Shown here: one piece after another, positions 12,007 to 24,677 of the stretch | Layout: each line of letters opens with the position of its first letter | Position numbering within the stretch: position 1 is the first letter of the stretch | Assembly (NCBI GenBank): GCA_029747585.1 | Contig: JAPEVF010000017.1 | Coordinates: forward strand, 27,071 to 91,070 | Reading direction: 5' to 3' | Origin: Pleurotus djamor | Taxonomy: Eukaryota > Basidiomycota > Agaricomycetes > Agaricales > Pleurotaceae | DNA length: 64,000 nt | Made by a program: the position numbers and the translations under genes | Notes under the pieces: model-generated | Databases searched by the model: none | Told to the model about the DNA's origin: nothing | What the model saw: the letters and a program-made list of their open reading frames with translations, nothing else

Positions 12007-14225
12007 GAACGCCTCTCTTGAATCTTCTTTGCAATATTTGGGAAATTGATGATTTGGGACTAAATTATATTTTAACTGTCTTTCTAGATGTCTAGCTTGT
12101 GTAAAAAATCCCCTGTAGCGCAGGACATAGGATATCTCCTCGCATGATGTATTCCATTGAACGATTACGATTTATTTTGACTTTGTACCAAATATTCCAA
12201 TAGAAACATCCGTTATCTTGATATGACTTGATTCGTGTGCAAAACAGACCCGGGATAACCATCTAAGGTGGAAACAATGGACGGACTTATCACCCGAAGG
12301 GCCAAGCCAATATACTCGGTTGTAAGCAGACGCAAGTCGTTTACGACTACGAAGCTTCGTGCCCAGACATCCTCGGCGAGTGCCGAAAATAAACTTACTT
12401 CTACAATGAAAGACATCTGACCTCCTACGTAGGCCAAGCTGTAGCTCATTGAACATTGAACGCGCTCCGCCGGTAGTCTGCCCAGACAATGCCCAGTATC
12501 GCATATGACGGTTGATGTTGCGGATGGTGCAAAGCCTCGCAAAAGTCTCGGCGCACATTAAACTCTCCCCGAGATTATCTGTCCTCGCAAGTACCCGGTA
12601 GCTGTTGGAGAGGCAAGCAACGTACGAAAGCTTGACAGAGTTCAACAGCCTGTCGAACAAGCATGTGTAGGGGACTGTGTACGAAACCCACGCTAAAGAG
12701 TGGGATTGCGTCTTACTGGGTGGAGGACAACATGTTTCCTCACACCATCCTCCGGCAACCCAAGAGTGGCAATCACTCATGATAGAAAGGGGACCTCGTC
12801 GATCGGACTATGACCGAGGCTACTTTTTGGTTTGACAAGGTGGCTCGACCTCCAGACCGGACGGGTTCTCTTCGTTTAACTGGTGGATTGCCAGGTGCCT
12901 GTGTGTCGGATAAACGATGTCAATTGTTGTACTCTCAGGTCCATCCGATTGAGTCGCCTCCTAACGATGGATCTTACCGTGTGGCTGTCGCTGCAAACGT
13001 CCAACTTCTCTGAAACGATATCATAAGGCGTCGCTTACGTGGGTTTGGCTTGGCTGAAGAAGGTCAAAAGCACCGAGACGTTCCCAACAGACATTCTCGC
13101 CAAGACATGCCAAGAATGATAGACTTGTGAGCTTCGACCACGATAGTCAATGTTACTATCCCACCTTCAACGGTGTGAAGCGCAAGCTAAGTGGCGCTAT
13201 TGAACGTGTAAGCTCGGTCTCGGTCTGATACCAATACTCCGTGGAAACATGATGAACACGTCGAGATACTCGCTATTGTCATTACTTATACGCCATAGAA
13301 AGACTCAATTTCTCCATAGAAGGAGCTGGATCACTGGCGCTGTTCAATGGCTTCTCGGACTAATGCAGAAAAATGAGAGAGGGTCCGATTAATCAATCAA
13401 AGTTGCCACCCACTTGCTAATCTTTAAGCGTTGGGAACCGGCATTCGTTTCGCGTGCTGCCTACCGGCCAGAATACGCTGGTTGAAAGGCCGAATCGAAG
13501 GGGTGATCAAAAGTAGCTGATCTCAATTGAGAGGTACTTCAAAAAATAGCCCACGCCTGCACTGGGGTATTAATGAAGTCAGAAGTAGACTAAGTTGGGA
13601 CGGCGATTGAGAGACTTTGAGCTTGTTCGGGGGCCTGAGGGAAGTAGGTGTTGAATGCGACAGCTCGAGATCAACGGAGCGAGGGCATCGTGCATGGGAT
13701 TACTCTCACAGGTCTTTTGGAGGGGAAACCAATTTCCGGACAGTGATGGACTTTGCGAAGCGACCAACGGAAAATCACCGTAGTCCAGGCCTTGAAAAGT
13801 CGCGCGCAGTAAATCAGCCAACGAGGGGAGTATAGCAAGCCACCAGTAGTCGTCCAATCAGTTTTCCACCAGCGCGTGGTGTAAGAAGTTTTGTTGCCCT
13901 TTCCGTTCATTGTTCAACTTGGGGTAGCCATGGCCGTGAGCCTCCAGCTGGAAAAATTCACAGTGTCGTGGGAGCTAATAGACCAGAGTTGAAATTCCAC
14001 AAAACGGCAAAGCGATAAGAGATTGGCCAGCAGGCAAGCCTGGAAGGAAGGAAAAGACGAGGGCTGGAATTCGGTCGCTGAGTGCAATTCAGTCTCCGCC
14101 TGGATCTCGCTTAGTCAGGGGAGCATGGAAATTTCGACCAAGTTCAAGAGCGTCCATTGTCCTTGACTCCGTTTCTTTGCGCAGCGAATCCATTCACGTC
14201 ATTAAGTTAGCGACCAACCACCATC
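12007..14225. other. Intergenic region with one unsupported long frame
   Basis: About 2.2 kb between the Zn2Cys6 gene and the U2AF gene. The only long open frame is 12172-12780 on the minus strand, listed separately. The rest shows short overlapping frames on both strands and no recognisable motif. The last few hundred bases should contain the U2AF promoter. Confidence 0.5.
12172..12780 (-). CDS. Uninterrupted 202-codon frame, doubtful gene
   Basis: An ATG-started frame of 202 codons with no intron. I recognise no family. The N-terminal half reads somewhat like protein (LLNSVKLSYVACLSNSYRVL, TFARLCTIRNINRHMRYW). The second half is rich in Arg, Cys and Ser and reads like a shadow. An overlapping second frame (12213-12542, same strand) also looks protein-like after FIVEV, so a spliced gene that switches frame near 12370-12420 is an alternative. 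No TATA-like site or splice set could be pinned down. Treat it as a candidate only. Confidence 0.2.
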   Translation of the reverse strand: MSDCHSWVAGGWCEETCCPPPSKTQSHSLAWVSYTVPYTCLFDRLLNSVKLSYVACLSNSYRVLARTDNLGESLMCAETFARLCTIRNINRHMRYWALSGQTTGGARSMFNELQLGLRRRSDVFHCRSKFIFGTRRGCLGTKLRSRKRLASAYNRVYWLGPSGDKSVHCFHLRWLSRVCFAHESSHIKITDVSIGIFGTKSK

Positions 14226-15149
14226 ATGGCCTCGCATTTGGTGAGCAGAACTATGCTTTCGGCATGTGTTTCTATGCTCACACTTTCCAACTTCTAGGCA
14301 AATATCTTTGGTACAGAACAGGACCGAGTTAACTGTTCGTTTTACTACAAAGTTCGGGTCCAGTTGCGTGCTACCATATGACTGTATACTGATTCGCACT
14401 TCTTTCCTGCTAGATCGGAGCTTGCAGACACGGTGACAGGTGCTCTAGAAAACACATTCGACCACCATTTTCCCAGACCATCCTGCTACCAAACGTTTAC
14501 CACAACCCAGCCCATGATCCCGTCTGCAAACTTACCGAAAAAGATCTTCAAGAAGGCTTCGATGCCGTATATGAGGACCTCTACTGTGAACTCGCCAAGT
14601 TCGGCCACCTCTTGGAGTTACATGTGCGTTGTTGAACCGTTCCACCGGGTACTTCCAAATTGATACCAAATTTACCATAGGTCTGCGACAATGTTGGAGA
14701 CCACTTGATTGGTAACGTCTATGCCCGATACGAATGGGAAACAGAGGCTCAGGCTGCTGTGGATAATCTTAATGATCGCTGGTATGCGGGTACGTTTCCC
14801 TTACTCCTTGAATCACGTCATGTCGTCCACGTACTCATGGGGTAACCCAGGTCGGCCTCTCTATGCAGAACTTTCTCCTGTGACAGACTTCCGCGAGGCA
14901 TGTTGCCGTCAGAACGAGAATGGGGAATGCAATCGAGGGGGCTTCTGTAACTTCATGCATCTTCGCTTGGCGTCCTCAGATCTAGTATCTTCGCTCCGGG
15001 CCGGCCAACGCTTGGAACGTCGCCTTCATCCAGCTAAAGCTGATCATGGGGCTGGAGGCTGGGAGCCAAGCAGACGTGACCGGGGTCGCTCTGCTAGTCC
15101 AAAGAGAGGAGGTGGAAATACCGGGGAGGATCGCTGGACAAGGAAGTAG
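14226..15149 (+). CDS. U2AF1: U2AF small subunit (U2AF35) splicing factor
   Basis: Recognises the AG at the 3-prime splice site with U2AF large subunit at the start of spliceosome assembly in the nucleus. Five exons (14226-14240, 14298-14351, 14414-14623, 14681-14789, 14851-15149) give 228 residues. Order of domains: MASHLANIFGTEQDRVNC, first CCCH zinc finger (CSFYYKIGAC then RHGDRCSRKH), the atypical RNA-recognition domain (YEDLYCELAKFGHLLELHV, GNVYARYEWETEAQAAV, WYAGRPLYAELSPV), second CCCH finger (CRQNENGECNRGGFCNFMH), and a short Arg/Ser/Gly tail (RRDRGRSASPKR). The first exon codes only five residues, as in many fungal orthologues. Complete and confidently assigned. Confidence 0.96.
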
Positions 15150-15565
15150 GCCAAATCCCTCGGTCACCTATCTTCCGTTTATATACAGATTGGGAGTGAT
15201 TGATACTGATAACGTTACGTCCGGCCGAGTCTGTGCCTCTGTAGTTTTGTTGTAACACTTCACTTGGCACATACTTCTTACTTATGGAAGTCTGCCCGAT
15301 GAGAATAGGAAGTCATTAAACTACCGTAAGGTATCATAGGACAGCCTTGCGTCAGAAAGAGGTACGCATGTGTCTAACAAGGTCAAGTAACTTGAGAGAT
15401 TCTGACGCCAAGAGTTTGTAGACGTGGGCAGGGGAAGGAAGGAATCCCTAACTGATGGTAGAAAAGAAGTCAACCGGTGGACCGACACTGTCGAACAGTG
15501 TTTGATGCCTGCTCCAGACCAACGGGAATGCGATATCTCTAGAATGCTAAGTACAGCGAATCAAG
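15150..15565. other. Convergent 3-prime intergenic region
   Basis: Lies between the stop codons of the U2AF gene (forward) and ALG14 (reverse). I see no gene in it. It should hold the two 3-prime ends. Confidence 0.6.
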
Positions 15566-16484
15566 TCAAACGAGGCAGCCACGATAGTCCCCTTTGTGGG
15601 ATAGTTGTGGCCACTGAACAACAAACCTATGCGAAGATAAGATAACACAAAGGGAAAATTCACAAGTGGGTATACCTATCAACGAAAGGGTGCAGTAGTT
15701 TCCCAGAGAGTGACAGCGAAGTTACCCGAGCGAACGACTCGACATAGATCAATCGAGGAGATGGCCGACCTAGAAACTAGGGGAACGTTTATCACAGGTG
15801 TTTGAGGGACCCGAAAATATGAGAAAGACATACACGATTAAGGTAAACAGCTAGACAAAGCATGAAGCACGTCCCAGGACCATTGAGAATCAAGACGTCC
15901 GAAAAGACAGGGACTGTGCCACGAGCTTGTTGGAAAGGCCGGACAGTCACATGCACGATACAGGCAATCAGAGAGCGAAGTGCAGTAGGCGGTGTCATTA
16001 AGAGGGATTGATGAACACGGCGTGCTCGGGGAATGACGATGATTTCGTACGCTGCCTGTGGCTAGATGATCACAATGGAGAGGATCAGTAGTTGAATTCT
16101 AGTTCGTTCCTTGTAAATATCACCGTACATTTTGTGCCTCGAGTGCACGAGTCTTAAGTTTTTCCAGAGCAATTGCCTTTTCGGCACTGAGGGTGTCACC
16201 TTCAGACAGTATGTATTTCCGCGGAGTGTAGCGCGAAAAATCCAGGGAGGATAACAATGTCAAGACTTCGCTTGTATGTCCGCCTGAGCCAGTAGTTGAG
16301 CCGACGAAACCAAGAGGGAAGATAAGCGAAGGATACCAGAGCCTAAGAAGACAGCCAGACTACATGTCTCGGTTGGTCGTCTACTGCAGGGCTTCCCCAC
16401 AGAACGAGGATAGGTGACAATCCATATCAGCCTGAGTATTATGACGAAGAGAAGGACTACGATGGTCGTCAATAGGCTGGGCAT
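15566..16484 (-). CDS. ALG14: ALG14, membrane anchor of the UDP-GlcNAc transferase
   Basis: ER membrane subunit that recruits the catalytic partner ALG13 to add the second GlcNAc to the dolichol-linked N-glycan precursor. Exons on the minus strand: 16484-16337, 16283-16129, 16055-15836, 15769-15676 and 15626-15566, giving 225 residues. An N-terminal membrane helix (LLTTIVVLLFVIILRLIWIV) is followed by the Rossmann start AVFLGSGGHTSEVLTLL, then RYTPRKYILSEGDTLSAEKA, EIIVIPRARRVHQS, DVLILNGPGTC, PRLIYVESFARVTSLSLSGK and the end RFVVQWPQ. Length and motif order agree with fungal ALG14. Convergent with the U2AF gene and divergent from CDC23. The sequence had to be assembled from five small exons, but every junction fits. 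Confidence 0.95.
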
Positions 16485-16834
16485 GACGAACGTTACGTTG
16501 GACAATTGATTTGTGAAGCTTGAAAGATGATGCGCCGCTTGTCGCCGCGCTGGGCAAAAAGCCAAGAAAAGCCGTCAAGGTGCTTATTCCACGGAGGCCT
16601 TGGACCTCTAGAAAGTCTTCACTACGATGGAAATGAGCTCGATAAGACAACTGGGTTACTTACCAGAAAGGTTTGAATGAGTTCGTGGTGTGGGAACTTG
16701 CGCCACCAAGAATGCATGAGACGCGCCTCCTGTGGTGTGACCGCGTTCACTTTGTTGGACTCCGACGNACGTGACTTTCTTCACGTTATACTAGTGCTTG
16801 CCACTCAGTGATCCTTCGCTACTGCGGACGACGA
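16485..16834. promoter_or_regulatory. Shared divergent promoter region ALG14/CDC23
   Basis: About 350 bases between the ATGs of two divergent genes. It must contain both promoters. I could not identify a clear TATA box. The region holds one isolated N (16767). Confidence 0.5.
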
Positions 16835-19333
16835 NTGTCATCCTTTTCAATCGATGCACGCGTCGTCTCAGAGCTGAGGTCTACCGTCAAAGAATGCACC
16901 GAGCGTGGTCTGTCAGTTGCTGCTAAATGGTGTGCACTCGAATGCCTCCCCGGTGAATACAATCTAATCAAGCTCTGTGGCACAGGGCCTCCGAACTCCT
17001 GATATCCATACCCGTGCAGAAGCGTACCATCGATGTAGCCACCTCTGATATGGCCTTTTCTACTTCAACACCTGCGAGGCCAAGGTCACCCAATCTCTCT
17101 TTCGCCCATTCGCCGATTATACCACGCCGAGATGAAATACCCCAAGGCACCGCATCGTCCGTGCAGAGCTTCCCGAGCTATTTCGATCCACCTTCTAGCG
17201 AAGAACTCCTTCGCGAACAGCGACTTGAGTTGCAGGAGCAGGATCTCATATATACAGCACGCTCGATCTTCGACCAGCGTGAACTTTCGCGCGCCGTACA
17301 ACTCCTCGAAGGTTGTCAATCTTCGAAGGCTCTCTTTCTCAAGGTGTATTTCAAATTCATGGTTAGTACCAACAAAAGCAGCGAATACTCTTTCCCGGTG
17401 ACCGAATGCCCCAGGCTAGCGAGAAGGAATCACTAAGAGACTGGCATAAGCTTGATAGTAGGTCGCCTCCACGATGCTAAATTGTGATTGCGCGACAGCC
17501 TTACGCTTATCCATTCTTTGATGCGCAGATAACCGTAGTCAACCACCCGTTCCAGTCAACAAATCGCTCGGTGCTTTGTTCGAGGAAGTCAAGACAGCTA
17601 CAGATCCTTGGCTGATTTTCTTGTTAGTAATTGTTACTCATTTTTGTCATAAGCTCGAGCTATCGATAGGAAGGCCCTGTTTTTGTCCCGATTATCTCGT
17701 CGTGAACAAGCCATCGAAGCAGCCCTCCATTCTATTGCTGGCGTCCCTTGGAATTGGTCCACATGGATGTTGCTCTCCCATTGTATTCGAGATGGCGATG
17801 AGGTAGCACCCTATCTTCACGGTCCGATTTTTATTCACCATAATCCAGCTTACAGGTCTTCTACCACTGATCCCTCTGCCCTCCACCCACCCTCTAGTGC
17901 AGATTTTCCAGATAAAAACAATGAACGATCTCAATAACCCATCTGAACATGAATTGGGCTTATGCGACTCTCTTCTTACGGAGAACTTATTCCCCAACAG
18001 CTTGTGGATCATGAGCCTTCGTGCGAACTGTCTTTACAACCTCCACGGTACGATCCATCGGCTGCACTTCGCTCCTTCTTACTTCTGATGGACGTCTGAT
18101 TTGATAACCGAAGATTTCAAGCAGGCTGAGGAGCAGTTCGATAAAATCCACCTCCTTGATCCCCGTCGTGTGGACGACATTGACATTTTCTCGAACATAC
18201 TATACGTGACCGACAATAGACTGAAACTCTCAAAACTCGCACACGAATTCCTTCGTCTAGACAAAGACCGGCCTGAAGTGTGCTGCCTTGTCGGTGAGTT
18301 ACCGTCTGCTTGGGTTCTCCACAGGCGAGGTCCTATTTATTCCCCAGGAAATCACTACTCCCTTCGTGCCGAACATGAGAAGGCAGTCAAATATTTCCGA
18401 CGAGCGACCCAACTTGATCGGACCTACCTCTCAGCTTGGACGCTCATGGGCCATGAGTACGTAGAGATGAAAAATTCGCATGCAGCTATCGAAGCCTATC
18501 GACGTGCCGTGGGTGGGTTTTTTGTTCTTCTCTGTTACGAACCAGACTTTCGAACCAAACTCCTGTCCTGTTAGACGTGAACCGAAAGGATTATCGGGCA
18601 TGGTACGGCCTCGGCCAAGCCTACGAACTGCTCAGCATGCATCAATACGCATTACATTATTATCAACACGCCACAGCCTTACGGTCAGTGGTTTAGCCGG
18701 CGAACCCGACCACTTATCACTAACTTGGCGCAGACCTTATGATGTTCGACTGTGGCAAGCGCAAGGAATGTGCTACGAAGAGATTGGGAGGTGCCGTAAC
18801 GGATGTTTTAGTTTGACGCCCCCACCATTGAAACCTTGCTTCTTTTAGATATAGCGAGGCAATCGATTGTCTGCGAAGAGCTCTGATTGGAGCAGACCCT
18901 CGCGAAATCAATATATACCTTAAGTTAGCGGGGCTTCATCAGCGATTGGGTCAACTGGAAGAATCCATCGCATATCACCGAAAGGTCGTGGAGGTTTGCC
19001 AAGAACACCGTTGAGTCTTCTTTCCCCCCCTACTTTCGCTGGCAGCTGAAGTCGGGGTATCAAGAACGTCCTGTCGGCGATTATGCCAAGTCTTGTTTGG
19101 ACGTTGCCGAGTACCACACGAAGACTGAGCAAGGGGACCTTCGTCTGGCTAGGGAATATGCCGAAATCGTCGCGGGAAGCAATGTGGAAGAAGTAGGCCG
19201 GGCATCGGACCTCCTACAGGTTATCAAGCAGAGGATGTACTCGATACACGCTATGAATGACGCGGGGGCGGGAGCCAGAGGGCGAGGAGCACATCAAGAG
19301 GTTCCTGCTGATGTGTCTTTCGAGGAGCCATGA
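16835..19333 (+). CDS. CDC23: Anaphase-promoting complex subunit 8 (Cdc23)
   Basis: TPR scaffold subunit of the APC/C ubiquitin ligase that drives metaphase-anaphase and mitotic exit. Twelve exons (16835-16929, 16986-17361, 17415-17457, 17529-17622, 17670-17802, 17849-18047, 18114-18293, 18348-18512, 18575-18683, 18734-18790, 18849-18993, 19046-19333) give 627 residues. The N-terminal Apc8 region ([22 protein letters not shown]) is followed by TPR repeats, for example [51 protein letters not shown] and [16 protein letters not shown]. The start codon contains an ambiguous base (position 16835). Reading N as A, or dropping it, gives ATG followed by SSFSIDA in the same frame. Confident by the ordered TPR set. 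Confidence 0.94.
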
Positions 19334-19584
19334 TATAGTTGGAGAAAATATTCTTGTTGTCCTCACGTTCCTCTAAACCTGAATACTGATTTATGTATCG
19401 ACTGCACCGAGGCCTGCGGAAGACCTGAGCTTGGCAACTGCTGTTGAGGCTGAACGACGGTTACTATTTTTGGACATTCGTACTTGGTGGCAAGAGGCCC
19501 TCGGCCCTGCCCTGAATCGTTTCAAGCGTCCACGGTCACGAGGACACTGGCTTGCCAAACCAAAGCACAACAAATCGCCAGAAA

Positions 19585-21011
19585 ATGTCGAATCCGTCTG
19601 GTTCTTCGTTTGTGCTGCATACGCCCGACTCTGTGGCCTCGAAGCAGCTCAAGAATACCGGCCATGTCCCTGAAAAGCCTTTTATCACACAATCGACCTC
19701 GATTTCGGCGTATACACCATCTGCTGGGCCATCAAGTCTGAGATCTGCGTCCAATGGTCCACACTTGGCTGGAGGAGGGATACGGCCGGCGGCGACAGCA
19801 AAAAAGCGGACAGATGAAGAACATTCTATTATGCAGGATACTAAGGAGAGGTGAGTACGGTGCTCCTCAGCGTCTGGCACCTCTTATCAATTAGCATAGG
19901 TTTGCGTCACGAATCCAGGCCGACCAAGAAGCCGTCTTGCATCCGGATGTCGACTCTCCTTTTGCAGATATAAACGACGCAGTAAATAGGCTACTTCCTT
20001 ATCATATCTATCAGCAACCTACGGACGACCTTGAATGGCTTCGTCGGTCCAAGGGGAAGCAAAAGGCGTCCCCCGAAGAAGAGGAATTGTCAGGTGAGCA
20101 TTACAACTCAGTATTATGTCCTCGGGTTGTTCATCTTTCCTCAACGCTTAGAGACGAAGTTTGCCTTGGAGTGCCATAAGCGATACAGAGCGCTCAACCG
20201 CAGGTTCAAGAAGATTCGGATCAAGGAGGGCAAGGTATGCCGTGTTGCCTCTAGGGCCATTTCCTTGGTTCTTATCGTCGTACAGCGGACAGCTCCTGGT
20301 GATCAGGCTTACGCCCTAGCTCAAGCTGTTCTAGATTCGGAGCGAACGGAGACGGCTTGGCTGAACACTGAATTACGCAACGCCCGCGCAGAACTGGATA
20401 AATTTGAGCGTGAAAAGCGCGCCGCTGCTCCACCGCCAACGACCGCTCGGACATCGTACTACAACTCAACGCCTGTCGCATCGTCTACGCTCCAAGCTCA
20501 GTGGTATCGCCCGTATCCATACACATACAACCAACCCTACCCTGGGGTCACGGCGCCGATGAACATTACATATACTACGCCCGTGACCTCTGCTACCTTT
20601 TCCACTGTACCCACAATACCTACCACAGCTACCACCACGACCACGACCACACCATCTGCAACCACGCCTGCTCCAACACAAGCTGCAGGAAACAGCATTC
20701 CAGTCCAGTTGCCGGTGTCGTCTCTCCCTGCCCTTCACGCCCTGGGTATAACCCCGGTTCCTGCTGGTTCCATCACCACCGGTCAGGCCCCACCTCCGGC
20801 CGTTCTCCGAGGCTCATCCGCAAATGGCACCATGCTTAGTCTGGAGATCAATGTCTCCCTACTGAAGAGTGCCCAGATGAGTGGGTTAGCAATCATCCTC
20901 AATTCCCTCATGTCGCGCGGGACCGCCTCATCTTCGACCGCTGCCACTCCCACCACTGCACCCTCTTCGCCTCTTGTTAAATCTTCAGTAAATGGTTCTA
21001 GTACTCAGTAG
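19585..21011 (+). CDS. GLTSCR1-domain protein (BICRA-like)
   Basis: Four exons (19585-19850, 19900-20093, 20152-20234, 20286-21011) give 422 residues. The central part (about residues 90-185) matches the GLTSCR1 conserved region: ARF-like start RFASRIQADQEAV, then HPDVDSPFADINDAVNRLLPYH with IYQQP, then FALECHKRYRALNRRFKKIR. In animals this domain joins BICRA/BICRAL to the non-canonical BAF (SWI/SNF) complex. That role here is inference from the domain. A coiled coil (ERTETAWLNTELRNARAELDKFERE region, about 200-225) follows. The C-terminal half is a Thr/Ser/Pro-rich low-complexity tail with a Thr run. Close behind CDC23 on the same strand (251 bases). Start chosen at the first in-frame ATG (MSNPSGSS). 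Confidence 0.83.
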
Positions 21012-21135
21012 TTAGATAGTCTTATTTCTTGTGTTATTATCACGGATACTTCANTGTTTTTGCATATTTGGGCGTCAAAATCGCCATTAGCTACCCTCGG
21101 AACACTTCACACCAGTGCACCATCACGCTTGAATA

Positions 21136-24100
21136 ATGCCTGAGAGTCCCACTGGGGAGCGCAGGCGCGCCATTCCCAATCCCCTGGATCCCCCGTCGAC
21201 GACGACGATTCGTAGGCAACGTCTGCTGCGAATTGGCAGTACGAGTGCTGTTACCCAAATGCAGAGGGACGGGGTAGTTCCGGATTTCACAGAGGAGGAC
21301 AACGGGACACCCAACGAGCAGACGACTTTCCCTGTCAGCCAGGCCCAAACGTATGGCACGCTGCCACCACAGTCACCTGGTCGTCGTCTGTGGACCAAAC
21401 CCTCCTTCAACTTCCGGACTCGAGGACGAAAGGATCTGCCTAACCTTAATATTGATCGCAACGCTGCTTCTCATCCATCCAGCCCCCTGTATTCCCCCAC
21501 TTCGTCATTGAAGAACTTTACGTTCTCCAGATTGACATCTCAGCGACCCATCTCAGCCTACGACGCGCCGCTTCAAGCTCCAGCTTTGGAAGAAAGTGCA
21601 GACGGTGGCGCTAAACTCAATGGTATTCGCGTCTGGTACTCTTCGTTCTCGTCCATCGACTGGCTGCACGATGCAATCAAAGATTCGGTTCGGTTCTCGC
21701 GACTTCGACGACGCCGCAAGTCATTGAGGAACCGTCTCCGTCTTGTATTCGACAAGAGCCTGGGTTGGATAATCGTCACTATTGTCGGCTTCTTGACCGC
21801 AGTCGTCGCGTTTCTGGTTGTCCGAAGTGAACAGTGGCTGTTCGACATCAAGGAAGGATATTGTGCAGATTCTTGGTCAAAGGCCAAACGGTTTTGCTGT
21901 CCAGTGGCGGGTGAAATCGTCAACGAGCTCTTTACTCACGTCGACCCGGATGAGAATTGCCCCGCTTGGAGAACGTGGACTCAAGCTTTGGGAAATTCTG
22001 GTAGAGAGGAAGACGTGGAATCAAATTTCACTGAATATCTTGTGTATGCCAGCGTTGCAGTATGTTCCTTGTCGTGTGCCGGATTCGTCTCACTGAGTGG
22101 TCCTTCCATCTAGCTTTCTTTGGCGGTTATATCATCCCTGCTCACCATCTATCTTACTGACTCAACCACGTTCGTCACTCGGAAAGAGTCTGGTGTCCTT
22201 GCACCAGAGTTCAACGGCAACAACCCTAAGGAACCTGTCGCCAAACGTCGCTTGTTCTACGTCAGTCCCTTCGTTTCCAGGATTCACATCAAACATATAT
22301 CTGACTTCTCTCTTATAGGCGGCTGGTAGTGGTATCCCCGAGATCAAGACCATTCTTTCTGGTCAATCACTTTGCCATCTTACTCGTTCAATGTGTTGAT
22401 GATTCATAGGCTTCGTTATTCACGGGTACCTCGGAGGTCGTACACTGTTCACTAAATCGGTTGGCCTGGCTCTTTCCGTTGCCTCTGGTCTGTCCTTGGG
22501 TAAAGAAGGGCCATTTGTTCACATAGCCAGCTGTGTGGGAAATATCGTCAGTCGTTTCCACAGTAAATATGAGAATAATGAAGGTGCTTTCTTCCCTACG
22601 TTTGACCTCGGCGTCCTCTTACCCAACTTGTAGCCAAACGAAGGGAAATTTTGAGCGCAGCCTGCGCTGCGGGTGTAGCTGTTGCCTTCGGCGCCCCCAT
22701 TGGTGGAACTTTGTTTAGCTTGGAAGAGGTTTCTTACTACTTCCCTCCCAAGGTTTGTACTTCCACGTGAACAATGGTTGAACTCGCTAACAAGGGCTAT
22801 AGGTCATGTGGCGAAGGTGTGTCTATCTTGACCGTCATTACTGATTCCTTCCTTACCATCATGTGCTAGTTTCTTCTGTGCCATGATCGCTGCTATTACT
22901 CTAAAAATGCTTGACCCCTTTGGTACGGGGAAGTTGGTCCTATTCCAAGTCACCTATGACAAGGTTCGTGACAGCCTTTTTAAGCCCTACCTGTTTCTCA
23001 CCTTTGGCAAGGACTGGCATTCATACGAACTCTTCCCGTTCCTACTCCTTGGTGTCTTTGGTGTGAGTCATCTCTTGCCGTGCATGAAATCCTCACCAAC
23101 ATAGTCATTTAGGGTGTGTATGGCGCCTACTTCTCCAAGCTGAACTATCGTTGGAGCAAACATGTCCGCAACAAGACCTGGCTCAAAAATCATCCCATCG
23201 CAGAAGTCGCCCTGGTGAGTGTTTTATTGCCGGTAATGAGCGATGTCTGAATTTCAGCGATGCTAGGTAACCCTTCTGACCACGACGCTATGTTTCCTCA
23301 ATCCATTCACACGCATGGGCGGCACAGAACTCGTTGCAACACTCTTTTCCGAGTGTCGACCTGGGTCTAGACATGCAGAACTCGGCCTCTGTGTGATTGA
23401 CGCTAGTACATTCGCCAATATCTGGCCAGTAATAAGTTCTATCTTCGTGGCCATGGCTGTCAAAGGAGCCTTGACAGTGATAACCTTTGGTATCAAAGTT
23501 CCTGCTGGTATTTTCATACCCACATTGGGCGTGGGTGCATGTGCCGGAAGAATATTGGGCATTGCTGTTAAGCATGTCCTCGCTACCCACCCTACCTCAC
23601 CTATCTCCAAGGCATGTGGTGGTGGCAATGGAGACTGTGTAATCCCCGGCTTGTACGCTATGGTGGGCGCTGCGGCGACACTGTCTGGCGTGACTGTAGG
23701 TCTATCATGTTGAGGATTCTCTTCGTAAACTTACACCTTTTCCCCTCAGCGAACGACCGTGTCTTTGGCCGTCATCATGTTCGAGCTGACGGATACTTTG
23801 ACCTATGCCGTCCCCGTCATGTTGTCGGTCCTTGTTGCCAAAACCGTCGCGGATGCCCTGGAACCCAAAGGCATCTATGACCTCGTCATTGAACTCTCGC
23901 AACTCCCGTATCTTGATGCGAAGCACGAGTACCTTTGGGGAAATCTGGAAATTAGCGACGTCGTACGTGGCTCCACCTCCTCGAGTCTATTTACTTACCG
24001 AACTCTGCTTATAATAGACCGACCGTGATGCAGATGTGATAAAGCTTGATCGGAAGAACACAGTCAAAAGCCTTCGTGATCAGCTGCAAAGCTTATTGAC

Positions 24101-24677
24101 CTCGGGTAATGACGACGGTGGTTTCCCCATCCTGAGACTTGACTCTCACGAAACCAATTGGCGAATGATTGGATATATTGGTGCCAATGAGTTGGAACAC
24201 GCTCTCAGTCGGTTTCCTTTCCCTCTCTCCTTGTTTATATACTCACTTGATATCCTCCAGGTCTTGTTGCAGATGACGCTGACGAAGAGGTGTACTTCCA
24301 CACCAACTATCCTAATCATGACATGGGCGCTTCTTCTGTATCGTCACTGCAGGATGTGATGAACAACGAACAAAGTCCCTTCGATTTCAGTATATACATG
24401 GACCAGGTACTTATTCCGATGACTCATAATGCCTCCGCCTATTGACGCACCATCAGGCACCGCTCACCCTCTCATCCAACTCCCCTCTCCAAATGTTACA
24501 ACAGTTCTTCTCGAAGCTGGGCGCTCGATACGTAGTCATTGCAGACATCGACGGATTTTGTACGTGTCCTGTTATTCCCGCTCCCATATGTTCCTTCTCT
24601 GAATATCTTTTTTAGACGAAGGCGTCATTGACAAGAAGACCTGGCTCGCTTTCTTGAGTGAGCTCGAGGAGAAATAG
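21136..24677 (+). CDS. GEF1: CLC chloride/proton exchanger (Gef1/ClC-3,4,5 type)
   Basis: Intracellular chloride transporter of the CLC family. Fifteen exons sum to 936 residues; the first is 21136-22059 and the last 24616-24677. The long cytosolic N-terminus is followed by [11 protein letters not shown] and the membrane part. Selectivity motifs are [14 protein letters not shown] and GIFIPTL, all intact. The gating glutamate (GKEGP) and the proton glutamate ([11 protein letters not shown]) are both present, so by family rules it should exchange chloride for protons rather than act as a pure channel. Two C-terminal CBS domains follow ([18 protein letters not shown] and [22 protein letters not shown] with [16 protein letters not shown]). 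In yeast, Gef1 acts in Golgi/vacuole ion balance; the site here is inferred. The 125-base gap after the previous gene is very tight. Confidence 0.95.

Noticed and set aside
15660..15700. Suspected frameshift in ALG14 near LLHPFVDR
   Set aside because: It came from misreading a run of three T; the actual sequence is in frame.
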